Source: Aquificaceae bacterium
GTDB lineage: Bacteria > Aquificota > Aquificia > Aquificales > Aquificaceae
DNA length: 5,811 bases
Direction: 5' to 3'
Assembly: GCA_015487835.1 (NCBI GenBank)
Contig: WFOY01000250.1
Span: 1-5,811, forward strand
The notes under the pieces were generated by a model. It had not been told where the DNA came from. It saw only the letters and a list, made by a program, of their open reading frames with translations, and did no database searches. Made by a program: the position numbers and the translations under genes. Shown piece after piece: positions 1 to 5,662 of this stretch (the first letter of the stretch is position 1; each line of letters starts with the position of its first letter).

Positions 1-966
1 CTCCTCTAAGGTTTCCTGGGCTACCGGTTCTTCCTGGCTGACCTCTCCAGCGGGAACCTCCTCAGCCTTGGCCTCCTCGGGGGCGACCTCCTCCTGGACA
101 GTTTCCTCGACTTCCTCCACTCTCTGGACGGGTTCCTCAACGGCCACGGCCTGTGTGAGGGCCTGAAAGACTACGTTCTTCAGCTGGGAAGGTTCGGCAT
201 CCCTGGATATGGGAAACTTCTTCTCGATGGGAACTGCGTCCACGTTTATGGGGAACAGGTCGTCAACTAGGATAACGTAAGGTTTTTTGGACATGGTGTC
301 GTCCTTGGACATGTCCACGAGCCCCTTCTCGGCGATGATCCCTGATATGGCGTCGAAGATCACCACCGAGGCGTCCTTCCCCTGGTCTATGGCCTGGCGG
401 ACCGTTTTAACGCTCGTCACCTCAAGGTCGGATCCTATGGCCCCCTTTATGGTGTCGATAAGCGTCTGGTCGAAGGAGACCACGAGGACCTTACCCCCTT
501 CAGGTGGGGGTGCCTCAACGGAAACCTCTTCCTTTACAGGTTGTTCCTCCTGGACAGGAGCCTCCTCAGGGGTTTCCTGGGGCTGGGGTGGTTCTGCGAC
601 CCCAACGGCTTCCTCCCTCACCTCCTCGGTCGGTTCCTCCATCATCTTTTCCTTGATCACCTTGGGGTCTTCGTCTCTGGAGACGAGGATCTTCTTGGGA
701 GCTATCACGTTGTTTGGATCCACAGGGAAGAGCTCGTCGTAGAGTATGAGGTACTTGGAGTTGCTAAACTTCTTCGTGTAGAGGGTGTTTATGTCCTCCT
801 CGGAGATGGCGCCCGATATGGCATCGTAGATGATCACGTCCATATCGGAGGGTATCATCTTGATCGCTTCCTCGCTGTTCTTGGCGGTGAAGACCTCGTG
901 GTCCGAGAGCGTGTCCTTCAAATTGTCCGTCAGGGTCCTGTCAAAGGACACTATCAGCACCCTCAT
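1..966 (-). CDS. Acidic protein with two tandem degenerate receiver-like domains (C-terminus outside window)
   Basis: Open for 322 codons with no stop, so the gene is cut by the left edge. ATG at 966 is preceded by an AGGTGA ribosome site (978-973) that overlaps the stop of the upstream gene. Two domains of about 110 residues (1-110 and 159-270) are clearly repeats of each other. Shared blocks are VSFDxTLxD (6-14, 163-171), [YF]DAISG (47-52, 204-209), D[ED]LFP (77-81, 235-239) and KKxxxSRDxxP (91-101, 249-259). Strand order and spacing resemble a CheY-like receiver fold, with Asp48 and Asp205 at the phospho-acceptor position at the end of strand 3. The usual acidic pair after strand 1 is reduced to one Asp (9, 166). 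The Thr/Ser of strand 4 is Tyr76 or Val234, and the strand 5 Lys appears replaced by Ser-Arg. These are therefore probably pseudo-receivers. The domains are joined and followed by Glu/Pro/Val-rich, probably disordered linkers (111-158, 271-322). Last visible gene of the pgsA operon. Function unknown; the receiver assignment is inferred from pattern, not from a search. Confidence 0.8.
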   Translation of the reverse strand, partial: MRVLIVSFDRTLTDNLKDTLSDHEVFTAKNSEEAIKMIPSDMDVIIYDAISGAISEEDINTLYTKKFSNSKYLILYDELFPVDPNNVIAPKKILVSRDEDPKVIKEKMMEEPTEEVREEAVGVAEPPQPQETPEEAPVQEEQPVKEEVSVEAPPPEGGKVLVVSFDQTLIDTIKGAIGSDLEVTSVKTVRQAIDQGKDASVVIFDAISGIIAEKGLVDMSKDDTMSKKPYVILVDDLFPINVDAVPIEKKFPISRDAEPSQLKNVVFQALTQAVAVEEPVQRVEEVEETVQEEVAPEEAKAEEVPAGEVSQEEPVAQETLEE

Positions 967-977
967 GTCTCCTCACC

Positions 978-1568
978 TCACCTCTTAACTTTCTGTCTGA
1001 AAATTATGCTATCAACTATCCTCTTGAGTTCGTCCACGCTTTCCTCCGGTATAACCCTGAGGGTAGCCAAGGTGAGTCTGAGGGCCTTCAGCCTGTTTAT
1101 CAGATCCTCCGTTAGCGTCACCCTCTGAGGTATCTGGAGCTCCCTCAGGGTAAAGTAGAAGATCGTTATGTAGAGTAGCAGGCTCGCCACCAGGAGGCCT
1201 GTGTAGAAGGGGTTCTGGCTCACGAAGAAGAGGTAATCCAATAGATCCACCTTCTTTACGTACATATAGATCCTTCCTTCCTCCAAGGGGAAGCTCAAAT
1301 TCAGAAACGCGCCCCTATCACCTGGGTTCCTTACGTTCGAGCTAACTATCTTGTTCCCCCGCTTGTCCGAGTATATGAATACGGAAAAACCAGGGTTGGG
1401 GATCCTCACGTTATCCTCGCCCTTCGCCATCCTGTCCATGAAGGTGGTAACGTTCCCAAGTATCTTAGCCTCCCTATCGTAGAGGTAGTCGGTGAAGGAT
1501 ATATACAGGGACGATAGAACGAACCCAAGGAGGAACAGCCACAGGAAGAATATGAACAATCTTTTCAT
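978..1568 (-). CDS. Two-pass membrane protein with extracytoplasmic domain, function unknown
   Basis: 196 residues. ATG at 1568 lies 1 nt after the pmbA stop and is preceded by a strong GGGGGGAG ribosome site inside the end of pmbA. Residues 1-2 are basic and about 3-24 form a signal-anchor helix. Residues 25-120 should lie outside the cytoplasmic membrane, about 121-141 form a second helix, and 142-196 form a basic, helical cytoplasmic tail. This layout (helix, outer domain of about 95 residues, helix, short cytoplasmic helix) is that of a sensor-kinase input half, but no HAMP, His-box or ATPase domain follows. No cysteines or catalytic motif are seen. The next gene, 11 nt downstream, encodes tandem receiver-like domains, so a sensor or scaffold role is tempting but only inferred. 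I do not recognise the family. Confidence 0.85.
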   Translation of the reverse strand: MKRLFIFFLWLFLLGFVLSSLYISFTDYLYDREAKILGNVTTFMDRMAKGEDNVRIPNPGFSVFIYSDKRGNKIVSSNVRNPGDRGAFLNLSFPLEEGRIYMYVKKVDLLDYLFFVSQNPFYTGLLVASLLLYITIFYFTLRELQIPQRVTLTEDLINRLKALRLTLATLRVIPEESVDELKRIVDSIIFRQKVKR

Positions 1569-1569
1569 C

Positions 1570-2895
1570 CTAACTCCCCCCTACCGTTATATCCTTTACC
1601 AGGATAGAGGGGGACCCCAAGCTGCCGAAGAACTTAAGGTCTTCCCCTACCATTACTATTTTATTCCATAGGTCGAGTATGTTGCCTGCTATGGTAACAC
1701 CTCTCACAGCGTGGGCAGGTTTCCCGTTCCTGTAGATCACTCCTGAAGCGCCGAGCGAGAACTCACCCGAAACCGGGTCCACCGTGTGGAGGCCCATGAG
1801 GTCGAGGACCAGGAAGACCTCCTTCTCCGCAGAGATCAGGTCCTCAAAGGGCACGCTGCCTCTCTCTATGAACAGGTTGGTGGTATCTGAGGAGGGCTGA
1901 ACTCTGAAGCTCTCCCTTCCTGAGTTGCCCGTCGGATCCTCCCCGGACCTGGTGGCGGTATAGAGGCTGTGGAGGAAGCCCTTGAACACTCCCTTTTCCA
2001 CGACCACGTTTCTCCTCCTGGGGACACCCTCCGCATCGTAGGGTAGTGTGTTGAAACCGCCTTCCAAGGTGCCGTCGTCCACCACGGTGAGATGTTCAGA
2101 TCCCACGGACTCGCCCACCCGGTCCTTCAGGATCGTCTTGTCCTTTACGAGGGAGTCTCCTAAAAACATATCCTTGAAGGCATCCAGCAGCATAGCCGAG
2201 CTGTCTCTAAACAGGACTACAGGCATAACCCTCGTTTCCAGAGGCTTCGGTCTTAGCTGGGACACCGTCTTGAAAACCACGTCCCTGACCATACCCTCTA
2301 TGTCCAGGTCCTTTAACCTTCTTGATCCTCTGAACTCCCAGGACATGGCAGAGTCAGCACATTCAACGCCTAAGGCCGCTATCATGGACGTGTAGAAGGT
2401 CCCCCGGTAACCGAACTGAACCCCGTAGGAGTTTTGGACCTCGACCTCCATTAGGGTTTCGGTTATCGTAGCCTTCCTAACACCCTTTATCCTGGGGTCC
2501 AGGTCCCTGGCCCTTCTTTCGAGACCAAGAGCGGTTTCCACCTTCATCTCGATCGGGGTCTCCACACCCTCCCTATCAAATACGGACTCTACGCTGGAAA
2601 TTTTAAGATCCCTCAGGAAGCGGTTGCCAGGATCTGGGCTTTGAAGGTCGCATATCTCGATAGCCCTCAGTACCGTCTCCCTTATGACCTCCTCGGACAC
2701 CTCGGATGTGTAGGAGAAACCGATCCTGTTCTCTCTGAGCACCCTGATCCCCACGCCTACCTCTTCGGATAGGGAGAGGTTCTCCACCTCACCGCCCGAA
2801 ACCTCTATCTTGGTCTTCTTGGATCTCTGGACGAAGACCTCGAACTCGTAACCTCCCTTTACGTGTTTCCTTACCAACCTATCTATCTCTTTCAT
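1570..2895 (-). CDS. pmbA: TldD/PmbA family protein, TldE (PmbA) type
   Basis: 441 residues, about the usual PmbA/TldE length of 440-450. The C-terminal family signature HTVDPVSGEFSLGASG is at 370-385, followed by the NGKPAHAVRGVTIAGN stretch (390-405). The middle part has the family's DDGTLEGGFNTLPYDAEGVP region (273-292) and TGNSGRES (322-329). No HExxxH zinc motif is present, which separates it from the metallopeptidase partner TldD. In characterised systems TldE pairs with TldD in a heterodimeric cytosolic peptidase that degrades unfolded peptides and trims modified peptides such as microcin B17 or PqqA-like precursors. No tldD lies in this window. ATG at 2895 lies inside the end of dnaC (17-nt overlap), arguing for translational coupling; its own ribosome site is weak. 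No peptide substrate gene is recognisable nearby. Confidence 0.93.
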   Translation of the reverse strand: MKEIDRLVRKHVKGGYEFEVFVQRSKKTKIEVSGGEVENLSLSEEVGVGIRVLRENRIGFSYTSEVSEEVIRETVLRAIEICDLQSPDPGNRFLRDLKISSVESVFDREGVETPIEMKVETALGLERRARDLDPRIKGVRKATITETLMEVEVQNSYGVQFGYRGTFYTSMIAALGVECADSAMSWEFRGSRRLKDLDIEGMVRDVVFKTVSQLRPKPLETRVMPVVLFRDSSAMLLDAFKDMFLGDSLVKDKTILKDRVGESVGSEHLTVVDDGTLEGGFNTLPYDAEGVPRRRNVVVEKGVFKGFLHSLYTATRSGEDPTGNSGRESFRVQPSSDTTNLFIERGSVPFEDLISAEKEVFLVLDLMGLHTVDPVSGEFSLGASGVIYRNGKPAHAVRGVTIAGNILDLWNKIVMVGEDLKFFGSLGSPSILVKDITVGGS

Positions 2896-3574
2896 GCCAC
2901 AATTTTAACCCACCGGCTTTCCTTCTGTCCTTGCCCTTTATGTAAACCACCTTCCCCATCTCGTAAATCCTCGAGACCGTGCCAGGGTCTATCCTCTCGG
3001 AGAGCCTCGACCTGGATCCTCTCCCCTCCTCCAGGGGAAAGTTGGTGGTAACTATTGTGCTCTTCAGGTTGTTGTATCTGTATGAGATTATGTAAGAGAT
3101 TATCTCCCTCTGCCAGTCCGAAAGCCTCTCACTTCCGAGGTCATCCAGGACTATAAGGGGGAGGTCCAGGATCCTCTTTAAGGTGCGCCCAGTCCTCCTC
3201 TCCTCTATGAGGAGCTTCAGTTTGTATATGAGGTCCTTCGTGTCGAAGAAGAAGCCCCTCACACCCTTCTCTTTATAGACCCTCTTCAGGATGCCCACCG
3301 CCAGATGGGTCTTCCCCACCCCAGGGGGCCCCCAGAAGGTTATGCTCTCACCCTCCTCCTCACCGAAGGTCTCCACGAAAGCCTTGGCCTGGAAGAAGGC
3401 GTTCTGCTCGTCCTCCGTCTCGGGTATGTAGTTGTCCAGGTCCTTGTCCCAGAACCTCTTTGGTATTCCCAGGACCACGTTCACGTTCTCCTGGGAGAAC
3501 CTGCACTCGCACAGATCTACCCTCCCGTCCTCTCTGGTTACGAAGCCTGTGCCCCCGCACCTCTCACAGACCAT
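2879..3574 (-). CDS. dnaC: DnaC-type replicative helicase loader ATPase with N-terminal zinc finger
   Basis: 231 residues from ATG 3574, which shares its A with the pgsA stop (TGATG). That overlap supports this start over an in-frame ATG at 3661 lying inside pgsA. The N-terminus has Cys3, Cys6, Cys22 and Cys24 (CERCGGTG, then CEC), a probable zinc finger of the helicase-binding kind found in DnaC/DnaI loaders. The AAA+ core has Walker A GPPGVGKT (82-89), Walker B LIVLDD (140-145), the sensor-1 segment STIVTTN (172-178), and C-terminal arginines around ERIDPGTVSRIYEM (193-206) that could supply the arginine finger. Segments such as FFFDTKDLIYKLK and DDLGSERLSDWQRE match what I recall of the Aquifex aeolicus DnaC ATPase domain. 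Expected role: loading the DnaB-type replicative helicase at the origin with DnaA. IstB transposition ATPases share the fold, but no transposase is adjacent and the housekeeping operon fits DnaC. Confidence 0.92.
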   Translation of the reverse strand: MVCERCGGTGFVTREDGRVDLCECRFSQENVNVVLGIPKRFWDKDLDNYIPETEDEQNAFFQAKAFVETFGEEEGESITFWGPPGVGKTHLAVGILKRVYKEKGVRGFFFDTKDLIYKLKLLIEERRTGRTLKRILDLPLIVLDDLGSERLSDWQREIISYIISYRYNNLKSTIVTTNFPLEEGRGSRSRLSERIDPGTVSRIYEMGKVVYIKGKDRRKAGGLKLWHERDR

Positions 3575-4083
3575 CAGGGATAATTTAGTCCAGAGGAGGC
3601 CTTTAGATAACTCCTTATGTACTCGTAAACGGACATGTAGGACACCAGCACCGCACACCAAAGCAGCACGTTCCCCACCGATAGGCCACCCAGTACGGCG
3701 ATTATGGAGGTGAACTCGAGGAAGGTCTTAACCTTACCTAAAAGGGAGGCCTCCAGGATCACCCCCTGAACAGCGGCAACGGTCCTTAGGAAGGACACGC
3801 TGAGGTCCCTGAACAGTAGGAGGACGACAGGGATCGGTGAAACCATCCCTGTGGCCACCAAGGCCACAAGTATGGAGAGGGCGAACACCTTATCCACGTA
3901 AGGGTCCAGTATCTTCCCTATACCGTTGGGCCTGCCGTTCTTCCTGGCGAAGAGACCGTCCATCGCATCCGAGACGGATCCCAGGAAGGCAAGGACCAGC
4001 GCTATTGAGAGGTCGCCCCTCAGGATAGCGACCACCGTTGGGAAGGTTATAATCAACCTGAAGAGGGTCATCAGATTAGCCAT
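3574..4083 (-). CDS. pgsA: CDP-alcohol phosphatidyltransferase, probably phosphatidylglycerophosphate synthase
   Basis: 169 residues, about the family's usual length. The complete CDP-alcohol phosphotransferase motif D-x2-DG-x2-AR-x8-G-x3-D-x3-D is visible: Asp39, Asp42-Gly43, Ala46-Arg47, Gly56, Asp60, Asp64. These acidic residues bind the two metals and the CDP leaving group. The rest is hydrophobic helices, with membrane spans near 5-21, 25-38, 65-83, 84-104 and 118-150. Expected reaction: CDP-diacylglycerol plus glycerol-3-phosphate to phosphatidylglycerophosphate and CMP, the committed step to phosphatidylglycerol. The motif alone does not fix the acceptor alcohol, so another acceptor is possible. 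First gene of the minus operon. ATG 4083 is 21 bp from the divergent GTG at 4105; an alternative ATG lies at 4071 (residue 5). There is no Shine-Dalgarno, and a TATAAT box sits about 10 nt upstream, so the mRNA may be nearly leaderless. Confidence 0.9.
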   Translation of the reverse strand: MANLMTLFRLIITFPTVVAILRGDLSIALVLAFLGSVSDAMDGLFARKNGRPNGIGKILDPYVDKVFALSILVALVATGMVSPIPVVLLLFRDLSVSFLRTVAAVQGVILEASLLGKVKTFLEFTSIIAVLGGLSVGNVLLWCAVLVSYMSVYEYIRSYLKASSGLNYP

Positions 4084-4088
4084 ACGGA

Positions 4089-4094
4089 TAAAAT
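4089..4094 (+). promoter_or_regulatory. Possible -10 box (TAAAAT) for the AtpR-like gene
   Basis: TAAAAT on the plus strand overlaps the minus-strand -10 box and would give a start near 4101, a few nt before the GTG at 4105. The -35 is poor. A competing perfect TATAAT at 4048-4053, inside pgsA, would give a leader of about 45 nt. The choice between them cannot be made from sequence alone. Confidence 0.35.
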
Positions 4095-4098
4095 TATA
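4093..4098 (-). promoter_or_regulatory. Probable -10 box (TATAAT) for the pgsA operon
   Basis: On the minus strand a perfect TATAAT ends 9 nt before the pgsA ATG. A start about 7 nt further on would leave only about 2-4 nt of leader. No good -35 is visible 16-18 bp upstream (GGTAGG at 4121-4116), so the box is supported mainly by its perfect match and by its position in the only AT-rich tract between the divergent genes. Confidence 0.5.
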
Positions 4099-4104
4099 TA
4101 AACC

Positions 4105-4362
4105 GTGGATCAGGCCCTACCAGTTCTCATAGGTCTTGTAACAGGTGTCCTTTACAACGAACACATATACCAACAGTCAGTTCGTTTCCCCAGGAGGGTG
4201 CTGATCCTGTCCTTCTGGGTGAGGTTCTCGCTCCTGTCCTTGGTTACGATCGGTGTAGCCCTGGCCTTCGGTGGTGCAGGTCTTGTAGCCTTCACCGTGT
4301 CCACCTTAGCAGCCCGGATCCTTCACACCCTCTTCAGATCCTTTGTGGCTGTAAGATATTAG
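4105..4362 (+). CDS. AtpR-like three-helix membrane protein
   Basis: 85 residues, begun at GTG 4105. An in-frame TAA at 4099-4101 rules out any longer form, and no ATG follows for many codons. Hydrophobic spans are about 4-17, 31-54 and 57-79. Arg40 (in FWVRFSLL) and Arg71 (in LAARILHTLFRSF) lie within or at the edge of spans 2 and 3. This size, the three spans and the membrane arginines recall AtpR, the small accessory subunit of N-type ATPases whose arginines are proposed to face the ion-binding carboxylate of the c ring. AtpR normally sits next to atpB or atpQ; here no ATPase gene is in view. The next ORF starts 1 nt after the stop, so the two are probably co-translated. The family call is from pattern memory and moderate; another small membrane protein family is possible. 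Confidence 0.72.
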   Translation: MDQALPVLIGLVTGVLYNEHIYQQSVRFPRRVLILSFWVRFSLLSLVTIGVALAFGGAGLVAFTVSTLAARILHTLFRSFVAVRY

Positions 4363-4363
4363 G

Positions 4364-4723
4364 ATGGAGGTCCTGAACAACCTCCTCAAACTTGTGAGCG
4401 AACCTATCGTCCAGTTCTTCCTGTGGGTGGCAGTGATCTTCGTGATAGCGAACGTCTTTCTCGACAGGAGGATCTCCTTCTGGGTCGCCTCTGTGGGAGC
4501 CACCTACTTCTGGGTGAAGAAGCAAGACCCTATGGTAGCCCTTAGGGCCTGGGTCGTGGTCCTCTCCGTGTTCCTGATCGTTCTCATGGTGAAGCACCTA
4601 TTCAACCTTAACGTGGCCCTTCTGCTCAAGGGAAAGAAGAGGTGTCCCATGTGCTGGGAGGAGATCCACAGGAGGGCTAAGGTCTGTCCTTATTGTCACC
4701 ACAGCTTCGAGAGGATAGATTAA
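4364..4723 (+). CDS. Membrane protein with C-terminal zinc ribbon, function unknown
   Basis: 119 residues. ATG 4364 follows the upstream TAG by 1 nt, and the gene ends in tandem TAA TAA. Hydrophobic spans are about 15-33, 38-50 (short) and 60-80. A basic link (KGKKR, 89-93) leads to a compact zinc ribbon: Cys94-x2-Cys97, ten residues, Cys108-x2-Cys111 in the CPMCWEEIH...VCPYCHHSF arrangement. Such double-CxxC ribbons occur at the ends of many small bacterial membrane proteins and usually mediate protein contacts. Because a basic stretch precedes it, the ribbon is expected in the cytoplasm. Translational coupling to the AtpR-like gene suggests a shared membrane complex, but no partner can be named. 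The C-terminal zinc ribbon is certain; the function is not known. Confidence 0.85.
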   Translation: MEVLNNLLKLVSEPIVQFFLWVAVIFVIANVFLDRRISFWVASVGATYFWVKKQDPMVALRAWVVVLSVFLIVLMVKHLFNLNVALLLKGKKRCPMCWEEIHRRAKVCPYCHHSFERID

Positions 4724-4732
4724 TAACTCAGT

Positions 4733-4891
4733 ATGGGTGTGAAGGACCTTATAGAGATAATGAGGTCGGAGGCCCTAACCAGGCTTAAGGAGGAGAGGCG
4801 AAGGAGAAGGGAGTCCCTAAAGTTCCGCCTCCACATCCCGATATCCAAGAACAGATCCAAGGGAGTTGAAAGGGGTCGCAAGCTGGTATAA
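4733..4891 (+). CDS. Small Arg/Lys-rich ORF, 52 residues, hypothetical
   Basis: ATG 4733 to TAA 4889-4891, 9 nt after the zinc-ribbon gene. The N-terminal part (MGVKDLIEIMRSEALTRL, residues 1-18) looks like an amphipathic helix, followed by a very basic run around KEERRRRRE (19-27) and a basic tail. Codon choice (AGG, AAG, CTT, ATA) matches the neighbours, which favours a real gene. Against it: short length, only a distant GAGGATAG as ribosome site (4711-4718), and its last third overlaps the tRNA promoter. Basic content suggests nucleic-acid or ribosome contact, which is a guess. Confidence 0.45.
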   Translation: MGVKDLIEIMRSEALTRLKEERRRRRESLKFRLHIPISKNRSKGVERGRKLV

Positions 4892-4894
4892 AAT
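4866..4894 (+). promoter_or_regulatory. Sigma-70 promoter of the tRNA-Ala/tRNA-Lys unit
   Basis: TTGAAA at 4866-4871 and TAAAAT at 4889-4894 are separated by exactly 17 bp. The predicted start is near 4901, about 12 nt before the mature tRNA-Ala 5' end, as expected for a short tRNA leader. It lies within the 3' end of the 52-residue ORF, whose stop TAA is part of the -10 box. No terminator separates it from mraY in the window, so it could also serve the methyltransferase and mraY. Confidence 0.75.
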
Positions 4895-4912
4895 TTATCC
4901 TCGCCTCTGGTA

Positions 4913-4988
4913 GGGGCCGTAGCTCAGCTGGGAGAGCGCCGATATGGCATGTCGGAGGTCACGGGTTCGAGTCCCGTCGGCTCCACCA
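4913..4988 (+). tRNA. trnA: tRNA-Ala (anticodon GGC)
   Basis: A 76-nt cloverleaf with encoded CCA. The acceptor stem GGGGCCG/CGGCTCC carries the G3-U70 wobble pair that identifies alanine tRNAs. The D arm is GCTC/GAGC and the anticodon stem CCGAT/GTCGG. The loop ATGGCAT puts anticodon GGC at 4946-4948, reading GCC and GCU. The T arm has the GTTCGA consensus. Its own promoter lies 12 nt upstream of the predicted 5' end. First gene of a unit with tRNA-Lys, a predicted RNA methyltransferase and mraY. Confidence 0.97.
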
Positions 4989-5003
4989 GAGGTACTCCCA
5001 GGA

Positions 5004-5079
5004 GAGCCGGTAGCTCAGCTGGTAGAGCAACGGCCTTTTAAGCCGTGGGTCCCGGGTTCGACCCCCGGCCGGCTCACCA
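5004..5079 (+). tRNA. trnK: tRNA-Lys (anticodon TTT)
   Basis: A 76-nt cloverleaf with encoded CCA. Acceptor stem GAGCCGG/CCGGCTC, D arm GCTC/GAGC, anticodon stem ACGGC/GCCGT. The loop CTTTTAA puts anticodon TTT at 5037-5039. T stem CCGGG/CCCGG with loop TTCGACC; discriminator A. It follows tRNA-Ala by 15 nt and shares its promoter. A protein start codon comes 7 nt after the CCA, so processing of its 3' end also sets the 5' end of the downstream message. Confidence 0.97.
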
Positions 5080-5086
5080 GATAAAA

Positions 5087-5659
5087 ATGAAATACGACAA
5101 CGTTTTCATAGCTCTGCTTCACTACCCAGCCATGGACAAGGAGGGGCGGATAATAGTCACCTCCTTTACCACCATGGACCTCCACGACATAGCCCGGCCG
5201 GCGAGGGCCTACGAGATAAACAGGTTCTATATAGTCCAGCCCGTGGACGCCCAGAGACTCGTGATAGAAAGACAGATAAACTACTGGCTATCTGAGGAGG
5301 GAAGGGAGGCCAACCCGACCAGATACGAGGTGGTCCAGCTGGTGAGGTTAAAATACACTCTCGACGAGGTGGTGGAGGAGATAAAGGAGGAAAGGGGCAG
5401 GAGACCTCTGATCGTTGGGACCGATGCCAGGAAGTACCCCGATACTATCAGCTACGGGGATCTGAGGGAGATGATAGAGAGGAAGGACAGGGATTTCCTG
5501 ATCCTCTTCGGCACAGGCTACGGCATACCACCCGACCTCATGAAGACCTTCGATTACATACTCGAACCCATCTACGGGGCGGGAGACTGGAACCACCTAT
5601 CTGTGAGGAACGCGGCCGCCATAATCCTCGACAGACTCCTTAGCAGGAACAGGTGCTGA
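5087..5659 (+). CDS. SPOUT-type SAM-dependent RNA methyltransferase (Methyltrn_RNA_4-like)
   Basis: 190 residues from ATG 5087. A longer in-frame GTG start at 5045 would lie within tRNA-Lys and is rejected. The N-terminal family pattern FIALLHYPAMDKEGRIIVTS (7-26), followed by LHDIARPARAYEINRFYIVQP (32-52), is present. The C-terminal SAM-binding knot region shows ILFGTGYGIP (139-148), YILEPIYG (157-164) and NHLSVRNAAAIILDRL (169-184). This matches the SAM-dependent RNA methyltransferase family (PF09936), which in some bacteria is fused or linked to TrmD; a Thermotoga maritima member has a structure with SAM. The natural RNA target is not known to me. The gene begins just after tRNA-Lys with a 7-nt leader (GATAAAA) and no Shine-Dalgarno in it, so translation is probably leaderless-like after tRNA processing, or uses tRNA sequence on the unprocessed transcript. 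Confidence 0.9.
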   Translation: MKYDNVFIALLHYPAMDKEGRIIVTSFTTMDLHDIARPARAYEINRFYIVQPVDAQRLVIERQINYWLSEEGREANPTRYEVVQLVRLKYTLDEVVEEIKEERGRRPLIVGTDARKYPDTISYGDLREMIERKDRDFLILFGTGYGIPPDLMKTFDYILEPIYGAGDWNHLSVRNAAAIILDRLLSRNRC

Positions 5660-5662
5660 GGT

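Noticed and set aside
157..966. FDxTL motif resembling the HAD phosphatase DxDxT signature
   Set aside because: The second Asp of DxDxT is missing in both copies and no later HAD motifs appear; the repeat spacing fits a receiver-like fold better.
287..1128. Two overlapping plus-strand open frames opposite the receiver-like gene
   Set aside because: They are rich in Ser/Thr or Leu/Gly/Val as expected from antisense of a Glu/Pro-rich gene. The minus frame has a ribosome site, domain repeats and operon spacing.
2048..2395. Plus-strand open frame inside pmbA
   Set aside because: Ser/Pro/Thr-rich, no motif, and fully opposite a strongly conserved family gene.
2879..3574. IstB insertion-sequence ATPase
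   Set aside because: No transposase, inverted repeats or target duplication nearby; the zinc finger and operon context fit DnaC.
3575..3661. 29-residue N-terminal extension of dnaC from ATG 3661
   Set aside because: It lies wholly within pgsA; the TGATG overlap start at 3574 directly precedes the zinc-finger cysteines.
3305..4132. Several open frames on both strands across dnaC and pgsA
   Set aside because: They are other-frame readings of dnaC and pgsA, which carry intact Walker and CDP-alcohol transferase motifs.
5045..5086. GTG start at 5045 for the methyltransferase
   Set aside because: It lies in the tRNA-Lys anticodon/T-arm region; family similarity starts at ATG 5087.
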